Source of the DNA: Phycisphaerales bacterium
Lineage (GTDB): Bacteria; Planctomycetota; Phycisphaerae; Phycisphaerales; UBA1924
Length of the DNA stretch: 64,000 nucleotides
Assembly (NCBI GenBank): GCA_029260295.1
Contig: JAJDDN010000003.1
Span: 205,263 to 269,262, forward strand
Reading direction: 5' to 3'
Positions 56,630 through 64,000 of this stretch are shown here, one piece after another. The notes beneath the pieces were generated by a model. It saw only the letters and a program-made list of their open reading frames with translations. It was not told the origin of the DNA and ran no database searches. Every line of letters begins with the position of its first letter. Position 1 is the stretch's first letter. A program made the position numbers and the translations under genes.

Positions 56630-57670
56630 ATGAGTGATGAACTGAATAAACCGAAGCGTTCTGTTGGGCGGGTGTCGGTGCAGCTTTTGGGGTTTGTGAT
56701 TTCGCTCTGGGCTCTTGGGTGGGCGGTGCGTGTTGCGCTGCGGGAGGAGAATCGGGCGCAGCTTGAGAACTTGCAGAACGCGTCGGTCGGGCAGATCATG
56801 GCGATCGTGGGGTTGTCGTTTGCGTCGGTGGCGGTCAACGGGATTATTTTTTGGGTGGTGATCAGGCCGGTGCACTGGATTCGGATGACGGATGTGATCT
56901 CGACCAATGCGATTGCTACATTTTTGGCGTATTTGCCGTTTAAGGTTTCGTTGATTGCGAGGGTGACGATTCATACGAAGCGGGACGGGGTGCCTGTGCT
57001 GACGATCGGGGCTTGGTTTGCGGCGATCGCGGTGCTGATGCTTGCGGTGCTTGGGCCGATGGCGCTTGTGTCGTTTGTGCTCAAGGAAGTTACGGCGCTG
57101 TGGTGGCTGAGTGTTGTGGGGTCGGCGGCGGTGAGCGTTGGTGTGTTGGTCGGGATGGCCCGGTTGTTTTATGGGGAGCGCGGGGTCCGGCGGATCGCGT
57201 CGGTTGGGGTCTTGAAGGGGTTGACGGAGCGGGAGTCGTTTGCTAAGTTGCACGCGGGGTTTGATATGATCGCTTCGCCGGTGTCGTCATCTGTGGCGGG
57301 GGTGCTTCGGATTGCTGATGTGCTGGCGTTTGCGGGGCGGTTTTTGGTGGCGGCGAGTGTTTTGGGATTGCCGATCTCTGGGAGCGATGCGTTGCTGCTG
57401 GGGAGTGTGTACTTTATGATCGGGGTGTTGTCGCCGTTTGGGATGCTTGGGACTCGGGAGGCGGGGACTATTGGTGCGGCGGCGTTGTTTGGGGTGAGCG
57501 CGGCGGCGATTGGCGAAGGCGGGGCGAGTCCTATTGCGGCGGCGGTGGTGTTTGTGACGGCGGTTGAGGCGGTGGTGAACTTGGGGTGCGCTGGGTTTGG
57601 GGTGGCTTGGTTGCGGATCTCGCCTAAGAAGGCGGGGGGCAGTGATGTGCTGGATGGGAATGGGGATTGA
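56630..57670 (+). CDS. Lysylphosphatidylglycerol-synthase-TM/flippase-like membrane protein
   Basis: The 346-aa product has about eight membrane helices with features of the UPF0104/LPG_synthase_TM superfamily (NAIATFLAYLPFKVSLIARV, SPFGMLGTREAGTIGAAALFG). Only the membrane part is present, without a tRNA-dependent aminoacyl transferase domain. Members move lipids or glycolipids across the membrane. It lies between the GT-C-like gene and nadE in the same direction. Confidence 0.65.
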   Translation: MSDELNKPKRSVGRVSVQLLGFVISLWALGWAVRVALREENRAQLENLQNASVGQIMAIVGLSFASVAVNGIIFWVVIRPVHWIRMTDVISTNAIATFLAYLPFKVSLIARVTIHTKRDGVPVLTIGAWFAAIAVLMLAVLGPMALVSFVLKEVTALWWLSVVGSAAVSVGVLVGMARLFYGERGVRRIASVGVLKGLTERESFAKLHAGFDMIASPVSSSVAGVLRIADVLAFAGRFLVAASVLGLPISGSDALLLGSVYFMIGVLSPFGMLGTREAGTIGAAALFGVSAAAIGEGGASPIAAAVVFVTAVEAVVNLGCAGFGVAWLRISPKKAGGSDVLDGNGD

Positions 57671-57688
57671 TCGACCTATGATCGAGGC

Positions 57689-59380
57689 ATGAAGATAGCT
57701 TTGGCTCAGTTGAATCCGGTGGTTGGTGATGTTGATGGGAACGCGGCGAAGATTGTGGCGGCTATTGAGTCTGCACGGGGGTCTGGTGCTGGGTTGGTGG
57801 TGTTTTCTGAGCTTGTGATTTGTGGGTATCCGCCTCGGGATTTGTTGCTTGTGGAGGGGTTTGTTGAGAAATGCTCAGCGGCTGTCAAGGAAATCGGGGA
57901 GAAGCATACGGCTGGGATTGCGGTGGTGATCGGGTCTCCGATGGTTGTTGGGAGGGCTGATCAGGATGGGACTGCCAACACGGTGATGGTGTATGAAAAT
58001 AACGCTTTCGTTGGGCATCACGACAAGCGGCTGCTGCCTACTTATGACATCTTTGATGAGGACCGGTATTTTACGGCTGGGACCGAGGCGGTTGTTGTTG
58101 AGGTTGATGGGAAGAAAGTCGGCCTGGCGATTTGTGAGGATCTTTGGCGGGGGGATGACTCTGGGTTTAGTGAACAGTATGACGACGAGCCGGATCATGT
58201 GGCGCAGCTTGTGACGCATGGGGCGGAGATTATTGTTGTCCCGAGCGCTTCGCCGTTTGTTGTGGGGAAGTCGGACAAGCACTTGAAGATCTTGAAAGGG
58301 GATGCGGAGCGGTTTGGGGTGGCGATTGTTTCGGTGAATCAGGTGGGGGCCAATGATGATCAGATCTTTGCGGGGCAGTCGTGCGTGATTGATGGGGATG
58401 GGCAGACGGTGCATGAGTCGGTGGCGTTTGGGGAATCGGTTGAGATTGTTAATCTGGATTCTGTTGATGAGGTCCCCCACCGTCAACTCGATGACGAGCG
58501 GGCGATTATTGAGGCGCTCACGCTGGGCGTTCATGATTATGTGACCAAGTGTGGGTTCAAAAAAGTATGCTTGGGATTGAGCGGGGGGATTGATTCGGCG
58601 ATTGTTGCGGCGATCGGGGTGCGCAGCCTTGGGGCGGAGAATGTTCTTGGGGTTTCGATGCCTGGGCGGTTTTCTAGTGAGGGGAGCAAGACGGATGCGT
58701 TTGAGCTTGCTGAGAATATGGGGATGCGGTGTATTTCGATGCCGATTGAAGCTGGTTTTATAGGTGTTTCTGAGACTTTAAATACGGCGTTCGATGGGAT
58801 TGGCGAATCTGCTTTGGGGGGGTCGCTTCCGGATCTAACGCAGGAGAACTTGCAGTCTCGGGTTCGGGGGACGATGATGATGGCGTTGTCGAACCGGACG
58901 GGTGCGCTTGTGCTCACGACGGGGAATAAGTCTGAGATCGCGGTTGGGTATTGTACTTTGTATGGGGATATGAATGGGGGCTTGGCGGTGATTGCGGATG
59001 TGCCTAAGACGATGGTGTTCAAAGTGTGCCGGTATATGAATGAGCACTTTGTGGATTTGGGTTTTTCGTGTCCGCCGATTCCGGTGAGCACTATTGAGAA
59101 GCCTCCGAGTGCGGAGCTTGCGCCGGATCAGTTGGATTCGGATTCGCTTCCGGACTATGAGGTGCTTGATGAGATTGTTGAGCGGCACATCGAGGGGCAT
59201 CAATCTGCGGCAAAGATTACCAAGGAGTCCGGATTTGATAGTGCGGTTGTCAAACGGATTTGCCGGTTGATTGATATCAATGAGTACAAGCGGCAGCAGA
59301 TGGCGGTGGGATTGAAACTGACGACGACGGCGTTTGGGCGGGGGCGTCGGATGCCGATTGCTCAGCGGTGGACGCGCTGA
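57689..59380 (+). CDS. nadE: Glutamine-dependent NAD+ synthetase
   Basis: The 563-aa product has an N-terminal nitrilase-type glutaminase with E41 (FSELVICGYPP), a Lys in HHDKRLLPTYDIF and a catalytic Cys in LAICEDLW. The C-terminal synthetase has the P-loop GLSGGIDSA and GTMMMALSNRTGALVLTTGNKSE. It converts deamido-NAD to NAD with glutamine-derived ammonia. Length fits the two-domain bacterial form. 18 bases separate it from the upstream membrane protein, so it may be co-transcribed. Confidence 0.96.
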   Translation: MKIALAQLNPVVGDVDGNAAKIVAAIESARGSGAGLVVFSELVICGYPPRDLLLVEGFVEKCSAAVKEIGEKHTAGIAVVIGSPMVVGRADQDGTANTVMVYENNAFVGHHDKRLLPTYDIFDEDRYFTAGTEAVVVEVDGKKVGLAICEDLWRGDDSGFSEQYDDEPDHVAQLVTHGAEIIVVPSASPFVVGKSDKHLKILKGDAERFGVAIVSVNQVGANDDQIFAGQSCVIDGDGQTVHESVAFGESVEIVNLDSVDEVPHRQLDDERAIIEALTLGVHDYVTKCGFKKVCLGLSGGIDSAIVAAIGVRSLGAENVLGVSMPGRFSSEGSKTDAFELAENMGMRCISMPIEAGFIGVSETLNTAFDGIGESALGGSLPDLTQENLQSRVRGTMMMALSNRTGALVLTTGNKSEIAVGYCTLYGDMNGGLAVIADVPKTMVFKVCRYMNEHFVDLGFSCPPIPVSTIEKPPSAELAPDQLDSDSLPDYEVLDEIVERHIEGHQSAAKITKESGFDSAVVKRICRLIDINEYKRQQMAVGLKLTTTAFGRGRRMPIAQRWTR

Positions 59381-59585
59381 TTGATTGACGGACTGTGTGG
59401 CCAATGTCGCAAACTGTGGCCAATCGGCCCGTGCTTTGACTGGTTGACCCATTATTTATCCTTGTTTTTAGGCTGTTTGGTGCTTAGTGAGCATTGGCAC
59501 GCGAGATGCAATGTGTTTCTTCGGGCCGAGTGGCTCGAATCAAACTCGTGCATTGGCACACAACACACAGCAAGGAAAACACACT

Positions 59586-60011
59586 ATGAAACGCATCAAA
59601 ATTCTCTCAGTCGCTTTACTTTCGGCATGCACATTTGCGGCATTTGCTGCGGTTCCGCTGCAGGCTGGTTCGGATGCTCCGGTTGAAGCCCGGCGTGATC
59701 GGGTCGAGTTCCGTGCGGATATGGAGAGCGACACAACATTGGCCAGCGGGCGGGCTCGCTATAAGTTTGAGAGCCGCGGGATGGCTGTTCGGGTACGGCT
59801 CGATGTTTCGATCGAGGACGCAGAGCCTGATACAACTTACGATGTGCTCATCAACGGCAACGCGGTCGCATCGGTGACCACCAACATGTTTGGTGCTGCA
59901 GAGGTGACATTCCGCACTCCGAACAATGATCCCGATGACATTCCAAACACACCAACGATTAAGGCTGGTGACGAGATCAGTGTTGGGCCTGTCACTGGCT
60001 TCTTCAAATAA
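59586..60011 (+). CDS. Small secreted hypothetical protein
   Basis: The 141-aa product has a signal peptide (MKRIKILSVALLSACTFAAFAAVPLQA) followed by a beta-rich domain (ARYKFESRGMAVRVRLDVSIED, TTYDVLINGNAVASVTTN) ending in GDEISVGPVTGFFK. The ATG at 59586 follows an AAGGAAA box. No PEP-CTERM tail. Similar short exported proteins occur in planctomycetes; function unknown. Confidence 0.7.
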   Translation: MKRIKILSVALLSACTFAAFAAVPLQAGSDAPVEARRDRVEFRADMESDTTLASGRARYKFESRGMAVRVRLDVSIEDAEPDTTYDVLINGNAVASVTTNMFGAAEVTFRTPNNDPDDIPNTPTIKAGDEISVGPVTGFFK

Positions 60012-60083
60012 CTCTCTATTGCCTTTTTTCTTTCGGGCATTGAGTCAGTCGTCCTCGTCGCATCGCGGTGAGGGCGATTTTTA

Positions 60084-60923
60084 TTATGTGTGTTGTGATT
60101 GCCATTGATCTTGTTGATCGATTGGTTTGCCGCATTCGGGGCAGTTGGTTGCGGCGAGTTGGTAGAGGAGGTAGCCGCAGGTGCAGCGGGGTTCTTTGAC
60201 TTCGATGCGGACTCTGAGTTTGCAGGACGGGCAGCGGGAATCTTTGTTGGACTGGGCTTTGATGCTTGTATTACAGCGTGGGCAGGTGATGTCAATGGGG
60301 AGGGAGGTGTCGAAGGAGGCTTGCTCGTCTTCGCCGGGCTTTGTTGCGAAGAAGGCGAGGGCACCGGCGGTGATCGTTGTTCCTGCTCCGATGATGGCGG
60401 AGATGGCGAGGAGTCGGACCATGAGGTCGTCCCACATCCCGAAACCGTCGTTGATGAATCCGAATGCGATGAGTGCGGCGGTGAGTGATGCGCTGATGAG
60501 CGCGGTACGCTTGGCAATTCGGAATGAGAGGAGGGTGCTGGTCAGCGGGGTGACGAGGATGCGGTGGACGAGGGCGATGCCGATGGTGAGGCTGACGGCT
60601 CCGGATCTCCAGAAGACTTGTTCCCAGTCCCAGCTGAGCATGCCTTCAATCCAGATAATGGTGATGAAGATGGCCATCGAGAGGAAGAGGGCGGTGGTGC
60701 TGAGTCTGAATGTCCAGCGTTGTTTGCGGCCGTCGGTTCCGGCAACGCCTCCGAGAACAACGACGATGAGCCCGCCGAGGGCGTAGGTGCCGATGATCAT
60801 GATGGTGATCATGACTTCGTCTTCAATCCAGCCGTTAGGGAGGATGACGGCGGCGATGCCGGTGAACATGGCGAGACCTACGCAGGTGAGGAAAGTCCAG
60901 AGGATGTATTTCTTTGGAATCAT
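60084..60923 (-). CDS. Membrane protein with C-terminal zinc ribbons
   Basis: The 279-aa product has about six N-terminal membrane helices and a cytoplasmic tail with two Cys4 ribbons (ITCPRCNTSIKA..SRCPSCKLR and PRCTCGYLLYQLAATNCPECGK). The layout is the reverse of the zinc-ribbon membrane proteins at 31011 and 37785, which have the ribbon first. Function unknown. Confidence 0.75.
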   Translation of the reverse strand: MIPKKYILWTFLTCVGLAMFTGIAAVILPNGWIEDEVMITIMIIGTYALGGLIVVVLGGVAGTDGRKQRWTFRLSTTALFLSMAIFITIIWIEGMLSWDWEQVFWRSGAVSLTIGIALVHRILVTPLTSTLLSFRIAKRTALISASLTAALIAFGFINDGFGMWDDLMVRLLAISAIIGAGTTITAGALAFFATKPGEDEQASFDTSLPIDITCPRCNTSIKAQSNKDSRCPSCKLRVRIEVKEPRCTCGYLLYQLAATNCPECGKPIDQQDQWQSQHT

Positions 60924-60932
60924 GTGTTTAAC

Positions 60933-61469
60933 TTACCAATTTCCGGCGTAACGGGTTGATGAATCTGGACCGGCGTCGCGGGCGGTGAGTTGATGAAGGC
61001 GTTTGGTGAGTTGGCGGAGATGGAGGGCGTCGTGGGCGCACCAGGCGGCCAATAGATCCGAGGCGATCATGGGGCCGAAGCTTGGGTGGTTGTGGGCGAT
61101 GGACCAGTTTGGGTCTTTGAGTGCAGTGAGTTTATCGATATTGGATGACCTGAGTTCGATGAATCTTGAAAGCTCGGCTTTGAGGTCTTTGGACTGGTAA
61201 TCGCGGGAGATTGCCCAGCCCTCGGGGTCGATCGGGGGCCAGGGTTTGGTTGGATCTTGTAGGGTTGAGAACACGCGGACCGGGAAGTCTTCGGTATCTT
61301 CGTCGGCTAGATGGCAGACCACTTCGAGGACCGACCAGGATTTGGCATCGGGTCTCCAGAGGGTATCGGCGGGGGCAAAGTTCCGGACGATCGCGGGGAG
61401 GGTGTGTGCGAATCGTGCGAGGCGATCGATGAGGGCGTCGGGATTGAACGGCTGCGGATCGCTTTGCAT
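60933..61469 (-). CDS. DinB-like (DinB_2) family protein
   Basis: The 178-aa product has a four-helix DinB-like fold: KSWSVLEVVCHLADEDTEDFPVRV (first metal-ligand His), and a late helix LLAAWCAHDALHLRQL (second His pair). These proteins bind a divalent metal and include thiol-dependent enzymes; the activity is not known. The ATG at 61469 lies 2 bases after the stop of the next gene, so the two are coupled. Confidence 0.8.
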   Translation of the reverse strand: MQSDPQPFNPDALIDRLARFAHTLPAIVRNFAPADTLWRPDAKSWSVLEVVCHLADEDTEDFPVRVFSTLQDPTKPWPPIDPEGWAISRDYQSKDLKAELSRFIELRSSNIDKLTALKDPNWSIAHNHPSFGPMIASDLLAAWCAHDALHLRQLTKRLHQLTARDAGPDSSTRYAGNW

Positions 61470-61471
61470 CT

Positions 61472-62185
61472 TTAGCTTGAGCCGGCGCGCATGCGGTCGA
61501 GTCCTGCGGGGAATGGGTAGCTTGGGAAGACGCCGACATCTGGGTGACCCCACATCTGCGGGGCTGGGTAGACATCGCCTCTGAAGCCGGCGGTGTACAT
61601 TGTTTTGAGTACGGTTTCGAAGCTTGGTTCGGTTTGGGAGTCGTTGTCGATGACGAGGCGGTTTGATTTTGCGCCCAGGAACGAGACAGTGCAGACCGGG
61701 CGGCGGTCTGGCCGGCCTTGGAGCATTTTGTTGACGGTTGAGAAACCTCTTGCCATGTCGGTGAGAGAGAAGAAATCTTGGTTTTTAGGGCGGAGGAGTG
61801 CAAGGACCAGGACTGAATCAAGATCGTACTTGAGGATGTAGGGTTCGCGGTCAGATGCGGCGTGGATGTTGACCGAATCATGGAACATTTTGGCGTAGCT
61901 GGTGACGGAGTTTGAAGACCATTGTGATGCGGTGACGAGTGAGACGAGCTGGGCGATGAGGCCGTGACCGTTATCGTCATCGTTTACGGAGCAGACGACG
62001 GTTCGGTATCGGCCGTCAAGGACATCGGAAAGGAGATCTTGTCCCCACATGATGCGGACTCGGTCGCCTGGAGTTGGGGAAGTGACATCGACTGGGAGGA
62101 GGGAGACCCGATCTGGGTAGGAGGATGGGGCGAGTAGATCGGCGGCGTGGCCGTCATAGAGGTGGACTTGTTTGGTGGATGGCAT
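61472..62185 (-). CDS. Hypothetical protein
   Basis: The 237-aa product is not recognised. It is soluble, starts MPSTKQVHLYDGHAADLL, and has an alternating strand/helix pattern (YRTVVCSVNDDDNGHGLIAQLVSLV, CTVSFLGAKSNRLVIDN) suggesting an alpha/beta fold; the C-terminus (APQMWGHPDVGVFPSYPFPAGLD) is Pro/Trp-rich. It is followed after 2 bases by the DinB-like gene. Confidence 0.7.
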   Translation of the reverse strand: MPSTKQVHLYDGHAADLLAPSSYPDRVSLLPVDVTSPTPGDRVRIMWGQDLLSDVLDGRYRTVVCSVNDDDNGHGLIAQLVSLVTASQWSSNSVTSYAKMFHDSVNIHAASDREPYILKYDLDSVLVLALLRPKNQDFFSLTDMARGFSTVNKMLQGRPDRRPVCTVSFLGAKSNRLVIDNDSQTEPSFETVLKTMYTAGFRGDVYPAPQMWGHPDVGVFPSYPFPAGLDRMRAGSS

Positions 62186-62245
62186 GGTTGGGGCTCCTCG
62201 TGGTGTAGATGTATTCTATACGAAGAGGTATCGGCGATGTTCGGA

Positions 62246-62584
62246 TTATTCTGAAGGCGGATATTTGAGATCGAACTCGTGGTTTCCTGCGAAAACTGGG
62301 AGGATCAGAGAGTGGTGGATGAGATCGGAGAGGAAGAGCATGAGGCCTGCGATGATGAGGATTGAGCTGATGATTGTTGGGGAGGGGAAGATGGGGATGA
62401 GCATGAGCATGCCGGCACCCGGATAGCCATGGTGGATGCGGTATCCTGAAGTGAGTTTGGCGAGGGGTTTGGTGTGGGTCGGGGAGTTGAGCTTGAACCC
62501 GAAGCGCAGGATGATTGTGAGGAGTTCGAAGATGAGGGCGGCGATGAGGCCTGAGATGATAGGGTGCTCGAGAAACCAGTACAT
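62246..62584 (-). CDS. Small membrane protein
   Basis: The 112-aa product has an N-terminal hydrophobic segment (HPIISGLIAALIFELLTIILRF) and a later one (IISSILIIAGLMLFLSDLI). Family not recognised. The ATG at 62584 (MYWFLEH) is chosen because the frame further upstream passes through the rRNA terminator and 5S rRNA gene. Confidence 0.5.
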   Translation of the reverse strand: MYWFLEHPIISGLIAALIFELLTIILRFGFKLNSPTHTKPLAKLTSGYRIHHGYPGAGMLMLIPIFPSPTIISSILIIAGLMLFLSDLIHHSLILPVFAGNHEFDLKYPPSE

Positions 62585-62649
62585 GTAGAAGTATTGGCAG
62601 GAGAGGGTGATTGGTTGCGGAGGGGTGGAAAAGAGAGTGTAAAAATGAA

Positions 62650-62681
62650 CAGCCCTCCGAAGCTTTAGGCTTGGAGGGCTG
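62650..62681 (-). terminator. rRNA operon terminator
   Basis: CAGCCCTCC (62650-62658) and GGAGGGCTG (62673-62681) form a 9-bp stem with a 14-base loop that pairs further inside. On the minus strand TTCATTTTTAC follows. It lies just past the 5S rRNA. Confidence 0.85.
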
Positions 62682-62685
62682 TAAA

Positions 62686-62791
<106 letters not shown>

Positions 62792-62994
62792 AAACATCTT
62801 TGATCCGATTTCTCGGGTCAGGATGTTGACGAATAAACGACAACGAGCAGAGACACGACTTATGAGGGTCGTGCCTGAGAATATTATTTAACGTTTGAGA
62901 AACATATCTGATTCTAAACTTACTAGTAACTGATTTCATTAATGCGTTTGAACGGTAGACAAATCGTGATGGTTCGTAAACCATCGGCGATTGG
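62792..62994 (-). other. 23S-5S spacer
   Basis: About 200 bases of AT-rich sequence between 23S and 5S; no tRNA gene is seen. Possible RNase III processing stems are not obvious by eye. Confidence 0.6.

Positions 62995-64000
<1,006 letters not shown>

Overview
The window looks like a chromosomal segment of a planctomycete, most likely class Phycisphaerae. Grounds: a cluster of secreted proteins ending in a short Pro-Ala-Pro / hydrophobic / Arg-rich tail (PEP-CTERM-like, ending GRRRR), a MoxR-DUF58-VWA block, planctomycete-style zinc-ribbon membrane proteins, an Hc1-like histone, and rRNA genes at the right edge. Most genes are ordinary housekeeping genes. Assignments come from reading translated motifs; no database search was run.

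Layout. 1-8.3 kb (minus strand): a permease-like membrane protein, NHL-type lipoprotein, large VWA membrane protein, MoxR ATPase and DUF58 protein, interrupted between moxR and DUF58 by a small inverted-repeat-bounded cassette carrying a GxxExxY (PD-(D/E)XK-like) gene. 8.5-10.4 kb: accB-accC (plus). 10.4-11.4 kb: AT-richer higBA-like toxin-antitoxin pair. 11.5-14.5 kb: four PEP-CTERM-like secreted proteins. 15-22 kb: DegT aminotransferase, ManA, FabZ, histone-like protein, APH-type kinase, RsmA, HAD phosphatase. 22-28.8 kb: diguanylate cyclase, MurG, FtsW, RimO. 29-34.5 kb: OFA-type MFS transporter, zinc-ribbon membrane protein, AtoE-type transporter, RarD. 34.5-42.4 kb: Dabb lipoprotein, parS-like palindrome, small membrane protein, two AT-richer unknown genes, GlyA, second zinc-ribbon membrane protein, metallophosphoesterase, protein kinase, amidase. 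43-48 kb: TrmL, three thioredoxin-fold paralogues, SpoU methyltransferase. 48-53 kb: UppP-SerA, TsaE, ExbB-ExbD-ExbD. 53-62.6 kb: PEP-CTERM-like protein, Fur-family regulator, GT-C-like glycosyltransferase, flippase-like membrane protein, NadE, several small proteins. 62.6-64 kb (minus): 5S rRNA and the 3' part of 23S rRNA.

Two large-scale signals stand out. First, plus-strand composition changes abruptly from C/A-rich to G/T-rich at about 34.5 kb, whatever the gene orientation, and a perfect parS-like palindrome sits at 35,042-35,057. Together they suggest that the chromosome replication origin region lies here, although no DnaA boxes were recognised and the rRNA operon would then run against the fork. 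Second, the gaps between genes hold about two dozen copies of a roughly 40-bp hairpin element: a fixed GGGTGCC head, a stem of changing sequence that keeps its pairing, a TCTT tetraloop and a GTCTTC tail. Three or four other repeat families share the same gaps. Some copies have altered neighbouring genes: the 3' end of serA is present twice with only synonymous differences, and one unknown gene has lost its stop codon and reads into a repeat array.
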